NCBI GenBank assembly: GCA_027576995.1
Contig: JANBQC010000046.1
Location: forward strand, 1-64,000
DNA: 64,000 nt
Origin: Dimargaris cristalligena
Lineage: Eukaryota > Kickxellomycota > Dimargaritomycetes > Dimargaritales > Dimargaritaceae
Direction of reading: 5' to 3'
The position numbers were made by a program, and so were the translations under genes. Below the pieces are notes generated by a model. The model did no database searches, was not told where the DNA came from, and saw only the letters and a list, made by a program, of their open reading frames with translations. This document shows positions 50,270 to 61,499 of the stretch, in pieces (the first letter of the stretch is position 1; every line of letters begins with the position of its first letter).

Positions 50270-50413
50270 ATATGGATGAAATTCAAATCAGCTGTATAAG
50301 GTTTAACATAATACGTGCATGGGCGAATATATGTGAGAATAGCTTTTAACCAGTAATATTGGCCTCATCCAATGGATTTTTCATTATACAGCCTGAATGA
50401 ACTTCTTTCCAAC
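50270..50413 (-). mobile_element. MITE-like element, subfamily A copy 2 (inverted)
   Basis: Reads on the minus strand as a close relative of 42267-42410, with the same GGCTGTATAATGAAAAATCC block, the CTGGTTAAAAGCTATTCTC block and only scattered differences. Its outer ends have decayed, so the borders are approximate. Confidence 0.7.
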
Positions 50414-51234
50414 CTCATGATCTAACAATATTGCTCCGTTTTCCCGCACACTTGACCTACAGAATACAACCAGTCTCAATTATGTAGCTCCTGGCAGGCT
50501 CTATGCTCTTTTAGCCCCTTCATCGATTCACTGGCTGTATTCAATGCAGCTCCCGCTCCCCTCCTGGTGCTTTCTTAGCCACCCTAACACGTTAATAATT
50601 TATTCGGATTCAAAAGAACTGGAACCCTTCTCCCTCCATCTCTTAATTGATGTGTCCTAATTTACCATTTCTTGTAACTTGCGCAATTGACATCAATAGC
50701 TTAGTATGTTTGCTTTTAAATAAGGGTGTGGGGAAGTGCATCATGTGACGGTACCTTATCACCTTTGTCAAGTCCTTGTGACCCGTATATAAAGCTTCAG
50801 GGGAAATTTGAAGTCGCGTTGTTCGCAACTTACCATCACCCCCTAGCCTTAACCGGTTGTCAATCATATATACGTACCCAGCCACTTTTGACACTAGCCT
50901 AGCGAATAGTACTGTAACCTAGGGAATTGCCTTCAGGTGACCATCTATGCATAAATATGGTGTATTTTCCGTCTTAATTGAGGTGCCGTTCACCTAAGTG
51001 GGTCCGAACAGGGCTAGTCGTTAGCGATTTATACCGGTGGTTGTCCGTTTCCGTAGGTGTATCACCTACTAGCTTGTGACCCCTCATTCGCTCCACTTTG
51101 GCCTTTAGCGCGGATCCACTAATGACCTATGACGCATTTATTTCCTAAATTCTACTATTAGCCTCTAATTTATCAATCACACGTATAGCTAATTTGCGAT
51201 GAAACTCAAGGTATTTGGCACCCGTGTAAATATC
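50414..51234. other. spacer between MITE copies
   Basis: About 0.8 kb without a supported gene. Confidence 0.4.
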
Positions 51235-51383
51235 ATATGGGTGAAGTTCAGCTTGGTTGTATAAGGTTTTAACCGATATGTGTATGGGAAAATTGGTGGG
51301 ATGTTTATATTCAATCAGTAGTACTTTACCTGCCTTATCAAATGGTTTTTTCGTTATACAGCCTTGTTGAACTACTCCCATAT
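51235..51383 (-). mobile_element. MITE-like element, subfamily B copy 2 (inverted)
   Basis: 149 bp from ATATGGG to CCCATAT. Its minus strand aligns with 44791-44934 almost throughout (GGCTGTATAACGAAAAA; AACATCCCACCAATTTTCCC). It lies ~150 bp upstream of the first lipase exon seen and could supply promoter sequence. Confidence 0.75.
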
Positions 51384-51536
51384 TGACTAACAGAAACGTA
51401 CAGGGCTATCGCGGGCTCATGTCTACAATACTAAATTATCTTAAATATGAAGCCCCATGAACACTAACTAGCCTCATTATCCTTGCGGTATTTTATTTTA
51501 AATCTACCTTCTGGGTGGAATGGAGCTCCGTTCTAG

Positions 51537-52755
51537 CCGTTCATTTTTTTCAGCGCTGTTTTACTTCTCATAACCCCCGCTACCTTGGCTAGACCACAGG
51601 TAACTCCCGATGCTCAAAAGACAGAACTTACAGCTTCCCAGTTGACCGATATTGAGACCCATGCCTAGTAAGTAAGACCCTGTGGTACGGAGCCTTGGAC
51701 AGCCGGCGTGAGTGTGCCATATCCAATGGGCAATTCAGCTAATAGGCTGCCATTTATCTAGCCCATCCCAGCTACGCTAGACCATCCTTTCAATAGTGCA
51801 ATTAAAGTAAAACTAATTTTATTACACATCCAACCCCACTGTCTCCCCGCACATAGCTATGCAATGGCTGCCTATGAGGATGCCAGCAAGTGGAACTGTA
51901 AAAATTGCGTAAGGGGTACAGAGGGTACCCAATTCATACGTGAGTTTTCAAGGGCACTTTCGTCGGTGCGGTGGTTCGTGGCCTTGAATATACGGGACAA
52001 ATCCATCATTTTGAGCTTCCGTGGCTCTACCCAAAACGATATTGGAACATTTATCACCGACTTAAATTTCGAGTTTAAACAATGGCCGCCGAACGTACCT
52101 GCATCGAAAGTGCACGAAGGCTTCATCGAATCTATGCTAAAGGGCATCCTTCCGGCGATGACTACTGTTAAGGAACAGCTGGCCGCCCACCCAGACTTCA
52201 AAATAACAATTGTGGGGCACTCGCTCGGTGGAGGTAATTGATTGTAAACCGTTCTAATTGTTTGAATTCGGACACGGTTTTGCATTCTCACTTACCCCCT
52301 TTCATTACCGAATGAGTCCATTGGCCCTAATCATTCATTCTTGACCTGTCTATCCTACTCCTATTACATTATTGATTTTTGAATGTTCAATAGCCCAGTC
52401 TGTGCTCGCGGCGACCTATATATGCGTCTATAGTCCCCATTGGAAATCTAGACTCCGAGTGTTTACGTACGGCGAACCGCGCGTGGGCAACCTGGTGTTT
52501 GCGCAATACTACGACTCTCTTGGTATCCCCACCCAGCGCGTGGTCAATCGAAACGACATTGTAGCCCGCGCTCCGCCCAAGGCTCTGGGCTACCGCCACC
52601 ACGGCTCCGAGGTATGGCTTCGAGCATCGGATGGGCTCGCCATCTATTGTCCCGGGCAACTGCCCCTGGAAAGCAAGGAGTGTAGTGACGGGGTGGAGAC
52701 CCTCAAATACAGTATGACTGACCATTTTAACTACTTGGGTGCCACATCTCGCTAA
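51537..52755 (+). CDS. secreted class 3 (Lip3-type) lipase, 5' exon not found
   Basis: Extracellular triacylglycerol-lipase-like alpha/beta hydrolase. Exons 51537..51667, 51857..52233 and 52394..52755 join in phase 2 then phase 1. The first seen exon opens FIFFSAVLLLITPATLA, part of a signal peptide, so a very short upstream start exon is needed; I could not place it (acceptor TAG at 51535). Domain order: AYYAMAAYEDASKWNCKNC, then SIILSFRGSTQ with the oxyanion region, then GHSLGGA with the nucleophile Ser codon at 52221, created across the second intron. Next come TYGEPRVGN, catalytic Asp (codon 52555, NRNDIVARAPP) and catalytic His (codon 52723, TDHFNYLG). All triad residues are present. It is ~290 codons, normal for the family. 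A second, divergent lipase lies 1.4 kb downstream. Confidence 0.88.
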
Positions 52756-54187
52756 CGAAATTAAGCGTTCTGTTAGGGGCATCCTGGGGTTAAAATGCTC
52801 CACCTTTATCATTTGTTAATGCGGCACTGTCGGCTATTCCCGCATTTATTTAAGAGAGAAATTACCGAAATTCACGAATATTTACATCTATCCCACCCAA
52901 TAACTGTTTTGGGTATAATTATCTAATTTATTTACGCTGGTTCCTTTTGAACCACTTGTGCCCAAGGGCGTTGTTTTAGTCTATATAAATATTTATTGGG
53001 GACTGCTTTAAATCTCAATAAATTATTGATAATGTTGACTGATAGTATTTTCAAAGGTATCTCAGTTGGGGTTTGATTCCGGCCCGCTATTTTTGACGAT
53101 GGGGAATGAGTTTGTCGAGAAAGTGCTACACCATAGACTTGTAAGTGGTGGTGGATATTATGAGAGAGGTTCAGTCGGACTATATAACGAATACTCCGTT
53201 CAAAGAGGCCAGCATTGTTGGCTGAAAACACCAACTCACCAACCCTCTCATACATATATCATTCGGAACATAATATAATCGTAGGAGTCTCCAAAGTGGG
53301 CCAGGTTCCCCGTTGATCACTCTTGGCCTAAAGGAACCAATTGGCTACGCCCCTAAAAGTCCATGACCCGTCCAACTCTCCTCGAGTTTCCAAGTCGAAG
53401 TGGGAGGCCTGCCCATAGCTAGTCACAGGAAATACGTTGCCCATGTTATTGTGGCCTCGGCAACTTGAGCACCCAATCATACCTTTTTCTTCGTATTCCC
53501 ATTAAGGCTGGTCAAGCAGCTATGCGTAGGGGGGGGGTGGTCTTTTGGTGCCTAATGGGTTCAACGGGCAATTCTCAAATCCCATTGTTGAATCTTTTCT
53601 CAATGGAGTCCCCTGTCTATGCCCATTAGTCCAACTTGGGCCAAAGGGAGCCAAAGGACGGCCGTTTCTTTAGTTTAACCCCCCTGCTGGGGCCTGTAGA
53701 CGAGATGCTCCGGTCCAATACTACGAGATGGGGCCGCTGTAGCATCTTTCCCCTTCCCGCCCTTGACTCCCCCGTCGGCGCATTGATTTTAATCCCCTCA
53801 ACCTATGAAACGGCCACATTAAGGTCGCTTGGCCATTTTTACTAACCCACTTATTTTTTGAGCCGTTTTGACCATTGGCCTTGAAGTTACCGGTGCTAAT
53901 TTAAATATATAGGCATACGTGCCCCTCCAACACTCAAGTATTTTGTTTTCCAACTTCATAATATCTTAATATAATATCCCCTACAGCTCGCTCTTTTTTG
54001 TGTTACTTTCCATTACGCCGCCCGACTAGCGTAAACCAGTAGTTGGCTTTACGTCCCCTCTCTATACGATTCGATTCTCTACCGCCAATTCTCCCTATGA
54101 ATTATTATTTTTAAGTTACTTAAAGTCAATTATACGTACGGTGTGCTGGAGGGATTGCTTAACCAGTGGACCGCTTTTCCTTCTGCC
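52756..54187. other. intergenic region between lipases
   Basis: About 1.4 kb. It includes a degenerate MITE-like copy at 53154-53270. No other gene was seen. Confidence 0.45.
53154..53270 (+). mobile_element. degenerate MITE-like fragment
   Basis: Shares with subfamily B the order GTTCAG-x5-CTATATAACGAA, the GAGGC block and the GGTTGAAAA/GGCTGAAAAC block, then CCCACC-like and CATACATAT motifs. The far terminal repeat is missing. Confidence 0.5.
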
Positions 54188-55765
54188 ATGCGGGTAAGTA
54201 TACCTCGTCAAGTATGTTATCAGACCCTGTATTTCAAACCCCAATTCCATTGCAGTAATTAACCCCACCACTTTTCGGTGACCCGTCCAGAGTAAAGCCC
54301 AGGTTCACAAGTCATTTCCTAACTCGCCACGAGCATAATCAATTGGATATGGTCTGTATTTCATCTTTTTATTCTCCATAAATCCACTTTTGTAGAGTCT
54401 TTGCCGTATTATATTCGTGCTCTTCAGCTTGACTTGGCTGGTGTCCAAGGAAATGAGTGCTGCTCCTACCAATGTCATCACCACTGCACCTGCTCCTTTA
54501 GACCCAATTACCAGTACTACTGTCTCGACAGACTCCGCGGCGACTGGACTTCCTCCGGCCTCGAAAAAAGTTGTCCCGGTGATAAAAACGGTTACAGTCC
54601 GTGCAGCTCCAACTCCGACCCCAACTCCGGCTACACCCACCAGTACCAGTACTGCTAGCCCGACTTCGCAGCCAGCCCCTCCACCCCCTACTTACCCGCC
54701 TCCTGTTGTAACTTCCAAGGGACCTGGTACACTTACTCCTGAAGATATTACTAAGTTAAAAGACTATGTCGAGTAAGTATTCTGGTTGAATGAGGTAGTC
54801 AACTGTTCATTTTTTTATAATGTAGCCTGTTCCGGAGAGAATAGATTCAACTATACTATGGCCTGACCTAGAATATATATATACCATATTTTGACCTGAG
54901 TCTAACCACTTGAACTTGGAACTTGGCGACCTTGTTGCACCAACACCTTTATTCTACTCTTGTACTATCTGCAATTTGGCCATCCCCGTCGTGAATTACT
55001 TAAACTGCCAGTTACGTATTTGCGGCCTATCGTATCAACAGTATGGAAAACCGGGACGTCCTCCTCAAAGGAACCGGTACTCAGAGTGCGCAGCTGGAGT
55101 ACGTGTTTCATAACGCGGAAGAACCGACCTTCAACGGTTACATTGCAACCGACCCCAAAACCAAGGTGATTGCCGTAGTCTTCAGGGGCTCGTCCACCAC
55201 CGACGACCTGGAGACGGTACTGGACGTCAAGCGGGATAGTTGGCCCGTGGGTACGGGTAGCGAGATTTACGGCGGGCCCCTAAGCGGTTACCAGACCCAT
55301 GGCGCTGCCCTCGTCGCTGAGCACCAAAAGCTAGTGACCAAGTACCCGGACTACCGGTCGGTGATTACCGGCCACTCCCTAGGGGGGCTGCACGCCATGA
55401 TCTACGCGTTCGATAACTACGGCAAGTTAGGCCCGGCGCCCTGGGAAGTAATCACCTTCGCCTCCCCCAAAATCGGGAACCCCGAGTTCCGGCAGTTGTG
55501 GAGGGCCAAGGACATCCCCGTGGCCCGGGTGGCCAACCTCAACGATGCGGCCATTCACTGGCCCCTCTTGAGCTACAGCTTTTGCCATACCGGTCCCCCG
55601 ATTGTGATTGACTCGGAAAGCAACCAGACTTACGCGTGTGCGGATGAATCAACTCCGGGCTCGCCCAATGCCTGTCTGACCCAGAAACGTAAAATGCGGG
55701 CCAGTCTCTCGGCCCACGGGTCATTCTGGGGCAACGACGGATCGCAGTTCGGACCTAAGGCCTAG
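54188..55765 (+). CDS. secreted class 3 lipase with Thr/Pro-rich linker and micro first exon, 378 aa
   Basis: Exons 54188..54193 (only ATGCGG), 54396..54772 and 55012..55765, all in phase, give 378 aa. Splicing of the six-base exon with GTAAGT donor yields the signal peptide MRSLCRIIFVLFSLTWLVS. A Thr/Pro/Ser linker (about residues 30-105) follows, then a lipase domain beginning TPEDITKLKDYVDYVFAAY. Motifs include VVFRGSST, GHSLGGL with Ser at about 250, ASPKIGNPEF, Asp at about 306 (NLNDAAIHWP) and His at about 363 (SAHGSFW). The triad is intact. The linker is unlike the first lipase and could keep the domain off the cell surface. If the micro-exon is wrong, translation could start at an internal ATG at 54453, which would lose the signal peptide. 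Confidence 0.88.
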
Positions 55766-56480
55766 CGTGGGTTCAACGGCCGAGGGATATCTTTACTATG
55801 GTCGCTGGGCACTTGTATTTTAACAGCGGCAGCCAAAAGACTTAGGCGTATTTGGGCAACTATTCCACCCTTCGGGATTAATGTCTGTTATATCTGTTCC
55901 TTTTTTTGTTTTGATTTTGTTTTAGCATTTAGACATTCCTTGCGTGGACCGCAGGGAATGTTTAATTATTGGTCGTGTCTAATCTGTAGTATAAACTTAA
56001 TGTTTAATTTCAATATTAGTTCGTGTACCACTAACTAATCAGTGGCCCATCCAAATAGGAGGAGATGTGGTGTAATGGTCCGCTGTGCCCAGTAAGGTAT
56101 GGTCAGTACACACAGGGGTGCATAGTACGTGCCGAAAATGCGGCACCGAAGAAACAGTACAGGCCCCAGGGTTAAGAATAAGATACCCTGTAGGAGGCGA
56201 TGATACAGGTGGGGCAAAAAGAGGCAATAATAGCTGGTGTCGCTGCTTGTGAACCACCCCATACGAGTTGTTTTTGTTTATCATTTTGAAGAGCGATTAT
56301 TCTCAGAAACAGCTGTGAATTCGCCAGCCTTGAAGTTTGTCCATTGCCACCGTCCCCGAGCCCGCCCTGCAACCATTACTATTAGCGAGTTGATCCGTTT
56401 GGTTGACTTGCACGTATCCCTTTTAGACCCGTTTACCCACCTTTACACTCCTCCATTCGTTCCTCTACCCTACGACCAAC
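55766..56480. other. intergenic spacer
   Basis: About 0.7 kb between the second lipase and BUB2, both on the plus strand. The last ~100 bases before the BUB2 start are C/T-rich and promoter-like. No gene was seen. Confidence 0.45.
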
Positions 56481-58066
56481 ATGTTCGCCCGACCAAATCC
56501 AGCCTTCAAGAAGCTGGGCCATAAGTCCTCGTTCGACCACGGCCTCGAGCGCAAACGAGCCGCCAATCTCTCCTCGGCAACTACTTCCACCGAATCCGTG
56601 GTCTCCACAACCACTCTGTCCCGCTCCGACGGCCCCCACGGCCTTACCAGTCCCCAACTCGAAGCCAAACTCTTGGGACTGACCCAGCTGGTGAACGATG
56701 CTACTTACAACAATTGTTCTGCGGCGCTCACTTTGTATAATTCGAGTTTAGCCAACCATATTCAGTCCATCCTCACGACGCCGCACCGTACCGATCACCA
56801 GCGTCAAGAAACGCTCCGGGCCCTTCGTTGGTTATTGCTCCAACAGTTCCAGGGCGAGGCGCTCATCAATGACGCCAATCCTTGCCGGGCCCTTCTATGG
56901 AAGCTCACCCTGGCCATGGAGTCGGTGTCCGCAGCGGATTATATTCGGTGGGTTCAGACCGGGCCCTCGGCCCTCTATTCCAAGATTAAACATGATGCGG
57001 CGCGTACACTTGCTACCGACGAGAATTTTTCGGCCCGAGTGGACGAGGCCATGCTGAGCCGTGTTTTGAACGCTTTTGTGTGGAAAAGTGAGGGTAAGTT
57101 GACTATTTTTCATTATTGACGGCTTTGATGGTGGTCAGAGAGTATTCACCAATGTCAGACTCGTCCACCATGAAATATCATTTCACTATCGGCTATAATA
57201 TAGCTGTACCGTTAATGGTCTAGTCCGGGTTACTTGACGTGTCCCTCCGATTATATATTTATATATATATTTAAAATGGGTGTACCTACATACTGCCACT
57301 TGCCTTTCTCCCATTTAGAGCAAAACCGTACCTTGGCCCAGTCCCAGTTTACCTACGTTCAGGGTATGAATGTCCTCGCCGCCCCCTTTCTCTATACTAT
57401 GCACGAGCTAGATGCATTTTATGCTTTGAATACTCTCTTACATCGACACTGCCCCACCTACGTTCAACCCACCCTGATTGGCGTCCACGCCGGCCTGAAC
57501 CTCCTAGACATTTGTCTGAAATTCCTCGATTATCCGCTGTATCAATATCTGCGCGGGAAGGGTCTCAAGGCGGAGCTTTACGCTTTTCCGTCAGTCCTCA
57601 CCCTGTCGGCCTGCACCCCGCCTTTACAGCAGGTTATTCATCTCTGGGATTTCCTGTTCGCCTATGGGGTACATCTTAATATTCTCTGTATTGTCGCCCA
57701 ATTGATTGAAATGCGCGATACATTGATGAAATCCGCTAGGTAAGTTGTGGATACCAAATCATTATAATAGTTCGTGGTGTCGCGATTTCGCCCCTCCCTC
57801 TTTCAATGAGCCTCCGGTGTACTAAATTCTCCTAGACTTATCGACCTCTTGTATGCGTCTTTGCCTACCAATATAATTGCAAAATTATACTATATAGTCC
57901 CATTAGCCATCTTCGGTCCTTACCTCTCCTTAACGCACGTAGCATTGTGCTTCGGACCCTAACTCTGCTTAAGCACCTGCCCAAGAACCTCTTCGATAGT
58001 TTGGCCCAACACACGGTTGACTTCAGTTACGCGCAGCAGTACGGCCAAAAAGCCACCGCCCGGTAG
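56481..58066 (+). CDS. BUB2: TBC-domain GTPase-activating protein of the mitotic exit/septation network (Bub2/Cdc16-like)
   Basis: Bub2/Cdc16, with Bfa1/Byr4, is the GAP for the spindle-pole-body GTPase Tem1/Spg1 and restrains mitotic exit and septation. Exons 56481..57093, 57319..57739 and 57907..58066 (phases 1 and 2) give 397 aa. After a polar N-terminus, the TBC domain shows SKIKHDAARTLATD with the arginine finger at about 175, and YVQGMNVLAAPFLY with the glutamine finger at about 219. It continues CPTYVQPTLIGVHAGLNLLD, KGLKAELYAFPSVLTLSACTPPL and WDFLFAYGVHLNILCIVAQL, all strongly diagnostic. The end (LNARSIVLRTLTLLKHLP) also matches the family. Both catalytic fingers are present. Intron 2 also contains a short open segment (RLIDLLYASLP) that I left out because only the 57907 acceptor restores the conserved frame. 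Confidence 0.94.
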
Positions 58067-58415
58067 GCACTACACCTCGATTTCAGTCCAGAAAAATATG
58101 GCTGGATTGAGTCATTACACCTTATACATCAAGTCCCCATATTCTTTACAGAATGCCCTTGTAATTTTAGATACACTTAGTTTGTATGAATTGCCTTTAA
58201 AGTAAATCCCCGATATATAAATTTAGTGCCAAAGCATATGCGGGTAGGAGCCTGAAAATCCCACAATGCACCGTCGATCATATACCACCTTTAGTGTGAA
58301 ATATAGTGGTTGAATTATATATTTCTGAATAATACATTAAAGATAATTAGCAGGCCAGATAATTGTGCTTCCAGTACTAGTGTGGATGAATATTCAAGTG
58401 GACCGATGTACATGA
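58067..58415. other. convergent spacer between BUB2 and NIT1
   Basis: About 0.35 kb between two convergent stops. AT-rich, no gene. Confidence 0.5.
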
Positions 58416-60481
58416 TCACTCGGAGGTATCCTTCGCAAGCCAAGGAAACAGATCCACTCGTTGGTGCCGCAGAACTGGCAATTCCGACCGAACACCGGCT
58501 AGATACTCTAAATCAATATCAGCTATTGCCAGCGAAGGCTGGGTAATGTCTGAGCACTGGGCGACTATGGCTCCCCACGGATCAATGATCTGGAGATATT
58601 AAAGATGGTGTGCATACTACTTGCCAATTGTTAGGGGAGGTTATACAAGTGCCGAGGTGTACCACCAAAATGACATATATCGGGGTGGGGATAATACCCG
58701 CTGCTATTGATTAGCCATGCCAAAAAAGCACCATATGACATGTGGCCCGTTTGGGAGACCGGTGGGGGTACCTACCATGGCATGTCCATAGCTGGATCGG
58801 GTTGGGTGATGCTTGCCTACTTGGGCCGCTGCAGCAACATAGCACTGGTTTTCAATGGCTCGAGCTCGTAGTAGAGGCTCTATCGAAAGGTTCATTGTTG
58901 TAAAAGCGGGATACACCTAAGGTCAGTTATCTCATGCGTGTATGTGTTTATATGCCATTAAGCCACGTATAACGACAGCGGCTACGGGTCTGGCCTGGAA
59001 AAGGGCCAATATAAGGGGATATTAAAAGGTACTTTACCCCAATGGGCAGCGCCAGTTCGTAAGGTAAAGGCCGATGGGTAGGTAAGGATTTGGGCCCCTT
59101 GGCGAACCAGCTCGGCAGATAAAGTTGGAAAGCGCAGATCATAGCACTGAACACGACGAGGTGACAAGTATATTCAAAGTCAGTGAGTTAGCGCAAATGG
59201 GATTCCCAATTGAGACTGTGGGTAATTTGGAGGATATCAATTGCCAGCAGTAGTGTGTTTAAAACACCCCGCTACGAGCCCCACCCCTGACCCACCAAGA
59301 GCTAGCAACGCCACTAGATACCCAAAGAATAAGATATCTCTATATATATATATATATTTCTTACCGTACTCAGGCCAACCCGGCCGGCTGGAGTGGGCAC
59401 AGGTGCCACAACCTCCGAACCAGGTCTAGTGCTAGCACTTTCCACAAGCCTGGGCTGTTGATCCTTTTTATACTGTTGTATGAATGTATGACCATACCAG
59501 TGGGCCAGATGAGAGTCACAATTAGACAGTGGACAAGTCATGCAAATTAGCCCACACGCCATTGTTTTTCTAGGCGGTGGTGGCTAGGATCGGAATAACA
59601 AACGGGTTGTCCTGATGGTAGGATGGGCCAGTTATGACTATAAAGTCAACATGGCATGTTAGTTAACCCCTAGGCAAAATGAAATAAAACGGGTAATTAC
59701 CAGATCGAACAGATGGAGTTTCCGGTACTTTGCACACACATTGCCCAGTGAATCAATTATCAGGTGGGTGTTGTAGACTTTATCCGTATCCGACGCCTAA
59801 TAAATATAAGGGGCATTTCATAGATACAGCATTCGTGCGATGATCAGTTCAGTGAGCCATCATTCCCAGCAACCATCTTAGGTTCGTCATATATATGCAG
59901 TAATGTGCATAGAGGAAATGCATTCTTATCGGACACCCTATATCTCATTACCTCGTGTACGCCAACGGATATATGCAAATCGTGCTTGGCAGCCTCGTTG
60001 GCCAAAGGACGGACAAAATCGGTATCGGTCCACTGGGCCAGGCGGGGAATATCCTTCGGGTCCCCGGCGATAAAATCGGACGCTTCCGGCAAAAATAGTA
60101 CCTGGACACGATTGGGTAAAAAAAAATTAAACAGTATAATATATACCAACATTTAACACCTCTAGGCCTACTAGTTCCATTCACAATGGAGGGAAGGAAA
60201 GCAGTCCCCATAACATAGGGACCCAGCCACAGGATTCATAGGAAAAGTGCGGCATACAGGTGAAAGGTTTTAGTAGTTCACACCGTCCCTAATTCGCCGG
60301 TACTCTATTCTATAAACCCTCCTAAATCCCAGCCTAATGCTAGAAGCCTAACAGTGGCTACTTGTTGCTAACTCACCTTCGAACCCAAATGGGCCGCTCG
60401 ACGAATGAGGGTAAAGCAGGCCTCAAGGTTTTGGGACACGGCTGCTGTTCCGCAAAACTGTCCGACGGCGACTAGAACCAT
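58416..60481 (-). CDS. NIT1: nitrilase-superfamily amidase Nit1 (deaminated glutathione amidase-like)
   Basis: Carbon-nitrogen hydrolase. Family members of this branch (mammalian Nit1, yeast Nit2) repair deaminated glutathione. Seven exons on the minus strand are 60377..60481, 59952..60101, 59701..59796, 59365..59463, 59038..59146, 58776..58879 and 58416..58589, all phases consistent, giving 278 aa. The start is the ATG at 60481 ([18 protein letters not shown]). The catalytic triad is Glu at about 41 ([13 protein letters not shown]), Lys at about 111 (KYRKLHLFD) and Cys at about 151 ([11 protein letters not shown]). Further signatures are [35 protein letters not shown] and [12 protein letters not shown]. 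Length matches the family. The gene is split into unusually short exons (96-174 bp), so no single long frame shows it. Confidence 0.95.
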
Positions 60482-61499
60482 GGCGAATTCGAGCTAGATG
60501 GGGAAGTACTGGTTGTAAAGAGAACGGTAAGCAAAGCATGGGTCGACAAGAATTGAAGGTCCTAGAAAGCGGAATTCCGTAGTCACAAGCCTGAGTCCAC
60601 TACCCAGGGGTTAATGTGCGGCGATAGGTTGGTGGACGCGATATAGTGGTTGTTGGCAAAATCTAACCCTCTCTAAGGTGGAGTTTAAACTGTGGCTTGC
60701 TTGAATGGGCGGGATACGCCAATGAATGGTGTATCTTCTATAACATCGTTGGCCATCTTTGCATGTGCGGCGGTTTCCCTACCACCTCAGTCGGCCTCCA
60801 TTACCTCTATCTATCAACATGTATGCCCCACTGTTAATTTTAAAATGCGAATATGTATTAGCCACAAACTTGAATACTGGCATGGCTAGGATAAGGGATA
60901 TACAGAATATATATATATAGTATTATATATAGAATGAGGGGGTGGAGTAAAGTCGGCCAAAGGGAATAGTCGTAAGAGGCGTAAATAAAATAGTAATAAA
61001 AAGGCGTAAAACACATAAGGTGTGGTGCGTATAGATATATACGTACAGGGGGAGGAGGGACAAGTGTATAATTTTTCACGGACATGGCCAAAAAATCTAC
61101 AGGAATAAAAAGAAACCAATCGACAACGTTTCAGTGACAGTGCGATTCTACTAAGGCGTATGGAACAGAACATAGGCTGAAGGGGAAGTGCATTAATAGA
61201 GCAGATGCTTGGGATGGTAAACGATGCGTAAAGGTGGTGAGGGACAGGGAATATAGGTAGTGGAAAAAAACAATGTTTTTACAAGAGGATAACCGGAAAT
61301 ATAAAGAAAAAAATTAGGCAAAAACTATAGGAGTTATTGTCGAAGACTCATACATTCATAACTAACGAAATCGCACGTATTTCCATAACCTAATTAAATG
61401 GGTACCGAGCAGCAAAAAGTGAATGGGTGAGTGCATGATTTAGGGCGAAGCGGTGTCCGCCAGATGGGGAGGAGCACGCGGCGTAAAGCGGGAAAGGTA
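60482..61499. other. intergenic spacer
   Basis: About 1 kb between the NIT1 start and the stop of the ARID gene, both minus. It must hold the NIT1 promoter and the ARID gene 3' UTR. It includes an (AT)n tract near 60905-60930. No gene was seen. Confidence 0.45.
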
